Assembly: GCF_001742165.1 (NCBI RefSeq)
Contig: NZ_CP016443.1
Coordinates: 1,736,001-1,800,000, forward strand
Length of the DNA: 64,000 bases
Origin: Burkholderia stabilis
Lineage (GTDB): Bacteria > Pseudomonadota > Gammaproteobacteria > Burkholderiales > Burkholderiaceae
Direction of reading: 5' to 3'
Part shown: piece after piece, positions 24,160 to 33,041 of the stretch
Layout of the letters: every line of letters begins with the position of its first letter
How positions within the stretch are numbered: position 1 is the first letter of the stretch
The notes under the pieces: model-generated
Database searches by the model: none
Told to the model about the DNA's origin: nothing
What the model saw: only the letters and a program-made list of their open reading frames with translations
Program-made: the position numbers and the translations under genes

Positions 24160-27100
24160 TCATCGCACGCGCTCCACCGTCAGCGCCGCGCCGCCGGGCG
24201 CCTGCGCCTGCACGCGGCGGTCGTGCATCGACTCGCCGTACGCGGGCGGTGCGACGAAGCGGCCCGCGTTGCTCGCCTTGATCCGGTAGACGAACTCGCG
24301 CACGTCGGTCGTCGCGGTGCCGTAGATCACCACGCGATCCTCGCGCACGTCCGCGAACTGCGGCTGCCACGTCGAGCCCGTCACGCCGATCGGCGAGCGC
24401 CACGGCGCATCGGCCGCCGGCGCGGACGCACCGCTGTCGCCGTTGCCGTCGCCATCCTGCGAATCGGTCGCGGGCGGCGGCGCGATCACCGGATCGAAGC
24501 CGCCCGGCAGCAGATCGACGATCGCGACGTTGCCGACGTTCGCCGAACCCGTCGCGCGGATCTTCAGGTGCACGTCGATCTCCTGGCCGAGCGTGATCTT
24601 GTCGAGCGGCTTGCCGTTCGTGTCGGTGTAGTCGCGCACGATCTCCAGCCCGTTCTTGATCGCCTTCGTCGACGTGCCGCGATCGTAGCCCGACTGGCTC
24701 GCGACCCACCACGCGGGCAGCGCGCTGCCGTTCACGAAATCGACGCGCGACGCGCCGGCCGCCCACGTGCCCGAACGCACGAGGTTCGCCTGGATCGACG
24801 ACACGTCCTTCGGCGCAGTGCCCGCCCGCACTTCGTCGATCGCGAGCTGGTCGAGCTGGCCCGCGTTCGACGCCGCATACGCATCGAGCGCAAGAATCGT
24901 CATCGCCGACGACAGCGTGTTGTAGCGGTTGTCGACGATCGGCGCGGCGATGTTGTCCATCGCGCGCGGCGACAGCTTGCGCACGCGCTCGGGGAAGTGC
25001 TTCGCGAGCAGGTACAGCACGCTCGCGTCGCGCGTCAGCGGATCGATGTAGTAGCCCGTCACGTATCCGCCGTCGGATGCGGACTTGCGTTCGAGCAGCG
25101 CCTGCGGGCCCGCGATCAATGCAGCGGCTTCCTTGTCCTGCTTCAGCAGTTGATACGACGCGGCGAGCCACGCAGCAGCGAGATCGTTCTTCCAGTCGTT
25201 CGGATACGCATCCTGCAGGCGCTTCTGCACGGCCGCGAGACTGTTGGTCGTCACGTTGCCCTGGCGCGTCAGCAGGTACACCGCATACGCGCGCTGCCGC
25301 AGCAAGTCGAGCGAGCCGAGCGAATCGTTCGCCGCGAGCTTCTGCAGATACGCGTTGCCCGCATCGAGCATGTCCTTCGGCACGGCCGTCCCGCGATCGC
25401 GCGCGTCGAGCAGCACGTGCATCGCATACGCGGACACGAACGGATCGGCGTCGGGCGTCGCGCTCCACAAGCCGAAGCCGCCCTGCGCGTTCTGCCGGCT
25501 GCGCAGCACGCCGAGGAACTGCGCGATCGCGCTCGCATTCGCCGCATCGGCGCCGGCTTCGGGCGCATGCATCGCGCTCGTCAGCGCACGCACCGACAGC
25601 CACTTCGACGCGAACACGCGCGGCACGGCCATGCTCACCATCTGCTCGCTGCAATAGTGATCGAAGTTGACGAGATACGACGACAGCCCTTCCGACAGCA
25701 CCAGCGGCGCAGTCGAGATGCTCGCGTCGCGCGATGCATACGCGTCGTACATCGGCCGCAGGTTCGGCACGCTCGCCTTCTTGCCCGGATCGAGCCGCGC
25801 GATGTCGAGCTGCGTGCGGAACGCGGCGGCCGGCCGCACCGACACGTCGACGCGCTGCTGCGCGCCCTTCGCGCCGTAGCGCGCGCCGAACGACAGCGCG
25901 CCCGAGCCGAGCGTGTCGGTCGCCTTCACGCGGAACAGCGCGACGCCCTCGTGCTGCGGCGCGAGCGCGACGTTCTGCGTCGCCGGCCCGATCACCTGCA
26001 ACTGCGGGCCCGTCTTCAGCGTGACCGCGACCGGCACCGGCTGGTTGCCGACGCCCGTCAGGTTGTTCGCGACGCCGACGCTCACGTCGGCCTCGTCGCC
26101 CGGCGCGAGCGTCGTCGGCACGTTCGGCGACAGCACGAAATCGCCGCGCACCGTCGTCGCGCCTTCGAACGTGCCGACCAGGTCCGGCGACACCGACACG
26201 GCCATCACGCGCAGCTTCCCGTTGAAGTAGTCGGGCACGGTGTAGCTCAGGCGCGTGTCGCCGTTCACGTCGACGATCCCCGACCAGTAGACGACCGGCT
26301 TGTCGCGCTTGCGCTTGAACGGGTTCAGCTGGCGGCCGATCGCGTCGTCCGCGTCGCCACCGGGCGCCGCCATCGCCATCAGCTTCTCGAAGTCCGGCAG
26401 GATCAGGTCGAGAATCTGCGACGTGCCGACTTCGAGCATCCGCTTGCGGAAGAAGAACTTCAGCGGATCGCCAAGCTTGTAGCGCGCGACCTGCAGGATG
26501 CCTTCGTCGACCGCGAACACGACGACCTTCGCGGGCTTCGCCGAATGCACGGTGAAGTTGACCGTGTCGCCCGGCTTCACGAGCGCCGGCGCGTCGACGC
26601 TCAGCGCGTTGCGGCGCGCGTCGAGGTTCACCGAGAACGGTACGACGCCATAACTCAGCGGGCTCATGAAGATCTCGTCCGACGACGGATCGCGGATGTA
26701 TTGCACGTTGATGTAGCCGTTTCCTTCGAAGCCGGCCGGCACCGTGATGTGCTGGATCGAGCTCGTCGTGTCCGCATGGAACCACGCGTGCGCGTACACC
26801 TTGTCGCGCTCGATCGTGATCAGGCCGCTGCCCGCGTAAGGCGCGCGGATCGCGATCTCGACCTGCTCGCCCGGCTTGTAGTCGTGCTTCGCGAGGCTCA
26901 CCTGCAGCTCGGCGTTGCGGTCGAGCGAGCGCGTGACGTTCGCGTCGCCCGCGACCGAATACTCGATCCGGTTCACCGCGGTGCCGTCCGCGCGGCGGAT
27001 CACGAGCGCATAGCTGCCCGGCTTGTCGGTGCGCAGCGTGAAGTCGAGCCCGGCCGCCGGAATCGTCAGCGGCTTCTCGTCGACCGGCACTTCCTTCAGC

Positions 27101-30100
27101 CGCGAGTCGTATTTGTATGCGCCGGAATCCTGCTTGGTCAGCACCGACACGTAGCGCTCCTCGACGAGTTGCGCGCGCAGGTCCTTCACGTCGATCGCCT
27201 TCGCGCCCGGATCGATCGCGACGAGCTGCACCGTGCGCGGGCTGCCGCGCTTCACGTAGCCGAGATCGTCGACCGACTTGTAGCCGACCAGCCAGTCGTT
27301 GTTCGACACGAGCGTCTGCGCGTTCGCGGCGACGTTGCGCCCGCCTTCCGCTTCATACGCCTTCGCCTGGAAATAGAGCTGGTAGGTCGCGTCCGCGTAC
27401 TTGTCGAGATCGAGGTCGAACTCGGCATGGCCGTGGTCGTCGGTCGTGCCGTCCTGCAGCGTCGTCGTATAGCCCTCCTTCGCGCGCCGCGCGTCGAAGA
27501 AGTGGTAGTTCTGCCAACTGCGGAACGACGGCCACACGGGGCGCAGCGTCAGCGTCGCCGCGACGCGGCGCTTCTCCGCCGGCGTGCCGAACAGGTTCTG
27601 CGCATCGACCACGCCCTTCAGCCCCTTCGGCTTCACCCACCCTTCGACCACCTGCTGCGACAGCTTCGCGTCGACCTTCATCCGGTCGGGCAGGAACTCC
27701 TTCACCTGCACCGTCGTGCTGCCGATCGGCTCGGCGCCCGGCTGGCCGTCCTTGACGATGTACAGGTTGACCGTCCACGTGCCGGTCGGCGCCGTTTCGG
27801 CCGTCGTATAACCGAGCTCCGTGAAACCCGTCGCGTCGACCGACACCGGCTTGCGCTCGACCGTGATCCCGCGCGGATCGACGATTTCCGCCTGCAGCGG
27901 CACGCCGGCCGGGCTGCGCGCCCAGCTCGCCGCGCGCACGATCAGGCCGATATGGAACGGATCGCCGGGCCGGTACAGCCCGCGATCCGAGAACAGGTAC
28001 GCGGACAGCTGCCCCTGCCCCGTCGCATTGCGTTCGCCGTCGACGTCGAAGCGCGAGAAGTCGAGCTGGCGGTCGCGGCCGGCAACCGGCAGGAACGACA
28101 GATCGGTGTCCTTCTTCACGACGTACAGTTGCGGACGCTTCTCGCGATCGAGCCCCTTGAACGCGGGGAAATGCACGATGCCGTCGGCGCCGGTCGTCTG
28201 CGTGAACAGCGCCTGGCCGTTCACCGCGAGCACCGAGACGGTTGCGCCCGCAACCGGCCAGCCGTTGCGGATCGACTGGATGAACACATCCTGGCTGCCG
28301 TCCAGCGCGCGCTTGACCAGCATCCCGAGATCGGTCACGACGATCAGGCGCGTATCGCCGAGCGCGTTGTCGCTGTCGTCGCCGTTGCCATTGCTGTCGC
28401 TCGAATCGGCGTTGTCGGATTGATCCTGGCTGCCGCCGTCGGACGACGCATCGCCGTCCTTCGCGTCGTCGGCTTTCTTCTTCTCGGCCGCCGGGTCGTA
28501 CTTCGACAGGTGCAGCAGGAACACGCCGCGCTTGCCGCCCTTCAGGTACTGACCGAGATCGATACCTTCGTAATGCGCCTTGCCGGGGTCGCCCGCCGGG
28601 AACGCGCGCGTCTGCACGAAGCGCTCGACGATGTGATCCTCGCTGAACGAATACGACAGCTCGGGCCGCGCGTACGTGCCGTTGTTGAAGCTCACGAGAT
28701 GCTGAAGCTGGTCGGGCAGCACGCGGCCGATCTCGACCTTCATCCCCGGCAGGTTGCGCGACACGACCGACAGCCGCTTGCTGCCGCTCATCGACAGCAG
28801 CGAGCCGTCGGCCATGAAGCGCAGCAGCTTCGGATAGTCGGGCACCGTGAACGCGGTCGTCACGGGCGCGCCGAGCAGGTAGCCGCCCGCCGACTTCAGG
28901 TCGCCCTCGAAACGCACGACCACGCGGTCGCCCGGCGTCGCGTGATACTTGAAGCTCTGCAGCGTCGCGAAATCGTTCTCGGTCGGCACCGCCTCGAGCG
29001 GCAGCGGCTTCGACTGCTTCAGCACCGCATCGCTGATGTCGGCCACGTTCCATTCGTACGGCGGATCGTCGTCCGATTGATCGACGCCCGGCTTGCGCTT
29101 CGGCAGCACCCACGCCTTTGCGCGCGCGGCGAGATCGGCGCTGCGCACGCCGTCGGACGCTTCCGCGACGAGCACCTGCTCGGGCTCGTAGCGCTCGTTG
29201 TCGACGAGCGTCGGTGCGACGTTGCCGATCGACAGGCTGTAGAGCCCCGGCACGCCGACCGACGCATGCAGCACCTGCGGCGTGCCGTCGCCGCCGCGCG
29301 CGCTTTTCACGCCCTTGTCGACGTCGAGCCGCACCGACAGCGGATCGTGCGGAATCTCGAGCGGCTGCGAGTTGACCCACGCGCTCGTCTTCATCTTGTC
29401 GTAGTTGACCGTGTAGCGCAGCGGCGACACGGTCTTGCCGTCGCGGCCGACCAGCACGAGGCCGACGCGCTTCTCGAGCTCGGCCGGATCGACCGGATAG
29501 TTGAAGCGCAGTTGCAGCAGCGCCTGCTTCTCCGCCGGGTTGTCGGGGTTCTGGTAGAACTCGTTGTTGCCCGACTGCATGGTGAACGCCGGCAGGTCGA
29601 ACGCGAAATGGTCGTCGTGCATCGTCACCTGCGGCGCGAACACCTGGTGCACCGCGAAGCGCACCTCGACGTGCGCGCCGACCGGCCAGTCGGCCGCCGG
29701 CGTGAAGCGCAGCGTCTTGTCGTCGGCCCATTCCCACGCGCCCTTCAGCGCGGGCGTCATCTCGATGCCCGGCCCGGCCGGCTTGCCGACCCGCTCGATC
29801 GGCGCGGCCGATTGCGCGAACGCCACTTCGAGCGGATGCACGGTGATCTTCGGCTTGCCGCTGTCGTCGACCTCGTAGGTCGTGATCGCCGGCGCCTTCA
29901 CGGTGAAGCCGACGGTTTGCGGCTCGGGCGGCTTCGGGCGATGCTTGAGCCAATATGCGCCGTAGCCGAGCGCGGCCGCGAGCAGCACGAGGCCGCCGGC
30001 ATGCCACGGGCGGCGGCGCACGGCCGCGGCGGTGACGCCCACCCACGCGGGCGCCGTCCACGACACGTCGCCGACCAGCGGCCGCAGCACGCGGCCGAGC

Positions 30101-30162
30101 AGGCGCCAGACGAAGCCCGCCACGCGAATCGGCAGGAGCAGCAGGAAGCGCAGCAAATCCAT
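24160..30162 (-). CDS. Bacterial alpha-2-macroglobulin (YfhM-like)
   Basis: A 2000-residue protein starting at 30162 after an AAGGAAA site. Basic N-terminal residues lead to a membrane anchor (about 52-72, GGLVLLAAALGYGAYWL), so it is an inner-membrane protein facing the periplasm, not a lipoprotein. Macroglobulin beta domains fill the first 1450 residues. The thioester motif CSEQ is at 1504-1507, inside an alpha-helical TED domain that includes MLDAGNAYLQKL. An Asp/Ser/Gly-rich linker interrupts the first half at about 554-600. These proteins trap foreign proteases by cleavage of a bait region and covalent thioester capture. It is first in an operon with pbpC. Confidence 0.92.
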   Translation of the reverse strand: MDLLRFLLLLPIRVAGFVWRLLGRVLRPLVGDVSWTAPAWVGVTAAAVRRRPWHAGGLVLLAAALGYGAYWLKHRPKPPEPQTVGFTVKAPAITTYEVDDSGKPKITVHPLEVAFAQSAAPIERVGKPAGPGIEMTPALKGAWEWADDKTLRFTPAADWPVGAHVEVRFAVHQVFAPQVTMHDDHFAFDLPAFTMQSGNNEFYQNPDNPAEKQALLQLRFNYPVDPAELEKRVGLVLVGRDGKTVSPLRYTVNYDKMKTSAWVNSQPLEIPHDPLSVRLDVDKGVKSARGGDGTPQVLHASVGVPGLYSLSIGNVAPTLVDNERYEPEQVLVAEASDGVRSADLAARAKAWVLPKRKPGVDQSDDDPPYEWNVADISDAVLKQSKPLPLEAVPTENDFATLQSFKYHATPGDRVVVRFEGDLKSAGGYLLGAPVTTAFTVPDYPKLLRFMADGSLLSMSGSKRLSVVSRNLPGMKVEIGRVLPDQLQHLVSFNNGTYARPELSYSFSEDHIVERFVQTRAFPAGDPGKAHYEGIDLGQYLKGGKRGVFLLHLSKYDPAAEKKKADDAKDGDASSDGGSQDQSDNADSSDSNGNGDDSDNALGDTRLIVVTDLGMLVKRALDGSQDVFIQSIRNGWPVAGATVSVLAVNGQALFTQTTGADGIVHFPAFKGLDREKRPQLYVVKKDTDLSFLPVAGRDRQLDFSRFDVDGERNATGQGQLSAYLFSDRGLYRPGDPFHIGLIVRAASWARSPAGVPLQAEIVDPRGITVERKPVSVDATGFTELGYTTAETAPTGTWTVNLYIVKDGQPGAEPIGSTTVQVKEFLPDRMKVDAKLSQQVVEGWVKPKGLKGVVDAQNLFGTPAEKRRVAATLTLRPVWPSFRSWQNYHFFDARRAKEGYTTTLQDGTTDDHGHAEFDLDLDKYADATYQLYFQAKAYEAEGGRNVAANAQTLVSNNDWLVGYKSVDDLGYVKRGSPRTVQLVAIDPGAKAIDVKDLRAQLVEERYVSVLTKQDSGAYKYDSRLKEVPVDEKPLTIPAAGLDFTLRTDKPGSYALVIRRADGTAVNRIEYSVAGDANVTRSLDRNAELQVSLAKHDYKPGEQVEIAIRAPYAGSGLITIERDKVYAHAWFHADTTSSIQHITVPAGFEGNGYINVQYIRDPSSDEIFMSPLSYGVVPFSVNLDARRNALSVDAPALVKPGDTVNFTVHSAKPAKVVVFAVDEGILQVARYKLGDPLKFFFRKRMLEVGTSQILDLILPDFEKLMAMAAPGGDADDAIGRQLNPFKRKRDKPVVYWSGIVDVNGDTRLSYTVPDYFNGKLRVMAVSVSPDLVGTFEGATTVRGDFVLSPNVPTTLAPGDEADVSVGVANNLTGVGNQPVPVAVTLKTGPQLQVIGPATQNVALAPQHEGVALFRVKATDTLGSGALSFGARYGAKGAQQRVDVSVRPAAAFRTQLDIARLDPGKKASVPNLRPMYDAYASRDASISTAPLVLSEGLSSYLVNFDHYCSEQMVSMAVPRVFASKWLSVRALTSAMHAPEAGADAANASAIAQFLGVLRSRQNAQGGFGLWSATPDADPFVSAYAMHVLLDARDRGTAVPKDMLDAGNAYLQKLAANDSLGSLDLLRQRAYAVYLLTRQGNVTTNSLAAVQKRLQDAYPNDWKNDLAAAWLAASYQLLKQDKEAAALIAGPQALLERKSASDGGYVTGYYIDPLTRDASVLYLLAKHFPERVRKLSPRAMDNIAAPIVDNRYNTLSSAMTILALDAYAASNAGQLDQLAIDEVRAGTAPKDVSSIQANLVRSGTWAAGASRVDFVNGSALPAWWVASQSGYDRGTSTKAIKNGLEIVRDYTDTNGKPLDKITLGQEIDVHLKIRATGSANVGNVAIVDLLPGGFDPVIAPPPATDSQDGDGNGDSGASAPAADAPWRSPIGVTGSTWQPQFADVREDRVVIYGTATTDVREFVYRIKASNAGRFVAPPAYGESMHDRRVQAQAPGGAALTVERVR

Positions 30163-30362
30163 TTGTTATTTCCTTGTTCAAGGACGTGCGGCCGGCTTCG
30201 GCGGCGCTCCCCGAGATTTATTGGTCTGTGACGGCGCGGCCCTGGTTGCGCCGTAATGCTTGGAATGTTGTGTTCGACCGGATGCTGGCCGTCATTATCG
30301 ATCAGACCCGAAACGATGGAAATATCGGTGTGCCGGCGCGCAACGCTGCGAAAACGCCGGCC

Positions 30363-30392
30363 TTCGCGCGCGCGCCCGCCGCATTCGCTAGA
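30363..30392 (+). promoter_or_regulatory. Candidate promoter for lolC-like gene
   Basis: TAGAAT (30387-30392) with TTCGCG 18 bases upstream (30363-30368). Transcription would begin near 30399, giving a leader of about 30 bases. Confidence 0.4.
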
Positions 30393-30429
30393 ATGCCCGG
30401 CTCGATGAAACCGGATTGAAAGGTCACCC

Positions 30430-31683
30430 GTGAAACTCCCGTTCGAATGGCAGATCGGGCTGCGCTACGCGCGCGGCGGCCGGCGCTCGGCCGGCGACGG
30501 CTTCGTGTCGTTCATTGCCGGCGCCGCGATGGCCGGCATCGCGCTCGGCGTGGCCGCGCTGATCGTCGTGCTGTCGGTGATGAACGGTTTTCGCACCGAG
30601 GTGCGCGACCGGATGCTGTCGGTGCTCGCGCACGTGGAAATCTTCTCGCCGTCCGGCGCGATGCCCGACTGGCGGCTCACCGCGCACGAATCGCTGCAGA
30701 ACCCGGCCGTGCGCGCCGTCGCGCCCTATGTCGACGCGCAGGCGCTGCTGACGAACGCGGGCAACGTGACGGGCGTCGCGCTACGCGGCATCGATCCCGT
30801 GCTCGAGCCGCGCGTGTCGGAGATCGCGCGCAAGCTGAAGACCGGCCGCCTCGATGCGCTCGCGCCGGGCGAGATGGGCATCGTGCTCGGCGCGGCGCTC
30901 GCGGACGCGCTGCACGTGAAGATCGGCGATCGCATCACGTTCTTCGCGCCGGGCAACCGCGCGCGCCTCGGCGATGCGCTGCCGCGCTTCCGGCAGTTCA
31001 ACGTGGTCGGCACGTTCGAATCCGGCCACTACCAGTACGACAGCGCGCTCGCGTACATCCACATCCGCGACGCGCAAACGCTGTTCAACGTGCCCGCGCC
31101 GACCGGCATCCGGCTGCGCCTCGACGATCTGCAGCGCGCGCCCGAGGTCGCGCTGGAACTCTCCCGCACGCTGTCGGGCGACCTCTATATCCGCGACTGG
31201 ACGCGCCAGAACCGCACGTGGTTCGAAGCCGAGCGCCTGCAAAAGCGCATGCTGTCGCTGATCCTGATGCTGATCGTCGCGGTCGCCGCGTTCAATCTCG
31301 TGTCGTCGCTGGTGATGACCGTCACGCAGAAGCAGGGCGACATCGCGATCCTGCGCACGCTCGGCGCGCCGCCCGGGTCGATCACGAAGATCTTCGCGAT
31401 CCAGGGGATGACGATCGGCCTCGCCGGCACGCTGGCGGGCGTCGCGCTCGGTTGTGCGATCGCGGTAAGCATCCCGTGGGTGCTGCCGGCGATCGAGCAG
31501 TTGCTCGGCATCCGCTTCCTGACGCCGTCCGTGTATTTCCTCAGCTCGCTGCCGTCGAAGCTCGCGGCGATCGACGTGATCGAGATCGCCGCGGCCGCGT
31601 TCCTGATGTCGTGCGTCGCGACGCTCTACCCGAGCTGGCGCGCGGCGCGGGTCCGGCCGGCCGAGGCATTGCGCGACGAATAG
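30430..31683 (+). CDS. lolC: LolC/E-type lipoprotein-releasing permease
   Basis: A 417-residue FtsX-fold permease with a first helix near 25-50 (AGAAMAGIALGVAALIVVLSVMNGF), a large periplasmic domain (about 55-270) and three C-terminal helices (about 275-300, 320-355 and 375-400). VLSVMNGFRTEVRDRML and FNLVSSLVMTVTQKQGDIAILRTLGA are hallmark LolC/E sequences. The usual partner ATPase LolD is not next to it: the following gene is convergent and unrelated. It may be a second copy that borrows LolD from the main locus, or it may act on special lipoproteins. Confidence 0.85.
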   Translation: MKLPFEWQIGLRYARGGRRSAGDGFVSFIAGAAMAGIALGVAALIVVLSVMNGFRTEVRDRMLSVLAHVEIFSPSGAMPDWRLTAHESLQNPAVRAVAPYVDAQALLTNAGNVTGVALRGIDPVLEPRVSEIARKLKTGRLDALAPGEMGIVLGAALADALHVKIGDRITFFAPGNRARLGDALPRFRQFNVVGTFESGHYQYDSALAYIHIRDAQTLFNVPAPTGIRLRLDDLQRAPEVALELSRTLSGDLYIRDWTRQNRTWFEAERLQKRMLSLILMLIVAVAAFNLVSSLVMTVTQKQGDIAILRTLGAPPGSITKIFAIQGMTIGLAGTLAGVALGCAIAVSIPWVLPAIEQLLGIRFLTPSVYFLSSLPSKLAAIDVIEIAAAAFLMSCVATLYPSWRAARVRPAEALRDE

Positions 31684-31703
31684 GCGCGGCGCCCGGCGCG
31701 GTG

Positions 31704-32516
31704 TTACGCGATCTCGTGGAACCCGACGCTGTTGCCGTCGTCCGGCGTGTAGCGGGCGAGCACGTCGAAGCCCACGTCGATGAGTTGCGCCTGCCTGCCA
31801 TACGTCTTCTGCCCCGTGCCGTCGACGAAGACCGCCGCGCCCGACGACAGTTGCCGCGCGGTATCCAGTAGCGCGAGCGTGCCGCGCGCGCTGCCGGCCG
31901 ACTGCTCCACCTTCAGCGGCGTGCCGCTCAGCGTGGTGAAGTGTCCGCCGGCTTCCACGCTCTTCCCGTTGCGCGCGACGGCGGCGTTGATCAGGCTCAT
32001 GAACTGGAAGCGCGTGTCGGCGCGCTGGCCGGCCGCCGCGCGGTCGCTTTCCGTGAACGTCTCGCCCCGCACGGCCGCGCCCTGCGCGTCGAGGTCGACC
32101 GCCTGCTGGTGAAAGTCGCGCGTCGCGAGCACGAGGCCCGCGTTCGCGTTCAGCGTCGACTCGACCCACGCGCGGTCGCTTTCCGTCATCGTCTTCGACA
32201 CGACCTTGATCCGGCCGTTGTCGGTCATGAAGTCGAATTGCGCGTCGGCCAGGTCCGGCCGCTTCGCGAGTATCTCGCGCATGCTCGTCGCGAGCTGGTC
32301 GGTGACGCCGGTCAGCTTCGTCGACAGGTCGCCCACCATCGACAGCTGTTTCGTCATCGCCGCCTGCATCGCTTCCGGGTCCACCGCCCGGATCGCGAGC
32401 GGCGCGTCCTGCGGTTTCCCGGCGCCCGCCGTGCCCTGCCCCTGACTCGTATCGAGCGCCGCCTGCGCCATCTGCGCGAGCGAAAGGCCGCCCGCCGCCG
32501 TGACCGAAATCGTCAT
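31704..32516 (-). CDS. Hypothetical protein, helical, function unknown
   Basis: A 270-residue protein starting at 32516 behind a GGAGAG site. No signal peptide or transmembrane segment. The N-terminal 60 residues are Ala/Gly/Gln-rich and low in order, like secretion-signal regions of effectors, followed by predicted helices (AMTKQLSMVGDLSTKLTGV, DRAWVESTLNANAGLVL) and a mixed C-terminus. There is no recognisable domain. It is convergent with the lolC-like gene (20 bp apart). The disordered N-terminus could fit a secreted protein, but there is no secretion gene nearby, so that is speculation. Confidence 0.6.
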   Translation of the reverse strand: MTISVTAAGGLSLAQMAQAALDTSQGQGTAGAGKPQDAPLAIRAVDPEAMQAAMTKQLSMVGDLSTKLTGVTDQLATSMREILAKRPDLADAQFDFMTDNGRIKVVSKTMTESDRAWVESTLNANAGLVLATRDFHQQAVDLDAQGAAVRGETFTESDRAAAGQRADTRFQFMSLINAAVARNGKSVEAGGHFTTLSGTPLKVEQSAGSARGTLALLDTARQLSSGAAVFVDGTGQKTYGRQAQLIDVGFDVLARYTPDDGNSVGFHEIA

Positions 32517-33041
32517 TGCCCTCTCTCTCCTTTCAGAATGTTTTTCCCTGTTTACGGATGGATTCCGCGGAAATTGAGACCGATATCGCACGAATCACCG
32601 GCCGCACGCGCACACGGACCGAAACTTTGTTTGTCTTGATCTAAAAAAGTTTGACATGGAGATTTCACTGCGATAAGTTTTGCGCAAGCTTCCGGAAAGC
32701 AAACCGGCGAGCCATGCCGACTCGCGTCGCGCTTTCCTGCCGTTGCAGCACTGTCGTTCGCAACACCCCCGCCTCATCGAATCGTGCCGTTTCATTTCAC
32801 CTGACATCCGAAGGATGACCTGGCATGCCCGGATTTGATTCGCACTCCTGCTTGCGCATCACGCCGCGGGCATCGCCTCTGCCGCATTCGCGCCGACACC
32901 GGGCGTGACACGCGGGCGTTTCGCCCGCCGCCGTGCTTTTGATGGTGCAGTTCCGCTTCATCCGATGCAGCACCCGGCCCGGGCCGCGGGGGGCAATCGC
33001 GGACCGGACGGTTCCGGACAATCACAACAAAGAGGTCTGCA
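32517..33041. other. Gene-free region with a plus-strand promoter
   Basis: 525 bp between divergent genes. The part at 32620-32700 is AT-richer and holds the good promoter listed at 32651-32677. The downstream 360 bases would be an unusually long leader for the 33042 gene; I see no clear riboswitch fold or small gene in it. Confidence 0.5.
32651..32677 (+). promoter_or_regulatory. Promoter toward the S15 peptidase gene
   Basis: A consensus TTGACA (32651-32656), a 15-base spacer and GATAAG (32672-32677); ATAAGT one base on would give 16. It is the best sigma-70-like promoter in the window and points to the gene at 33042, about 360 bases away. Confidence 0.5.

Noticed and set aside
22546-30231. 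A very long open frame on the plus strand (over 2500 codons)
   Set aside because: It is antisense to pbpC and the macroglobulin gene; its translation is Arg/His/Ala-rich low complexity with no domain. Long antisense frames are expected at this GC bias.
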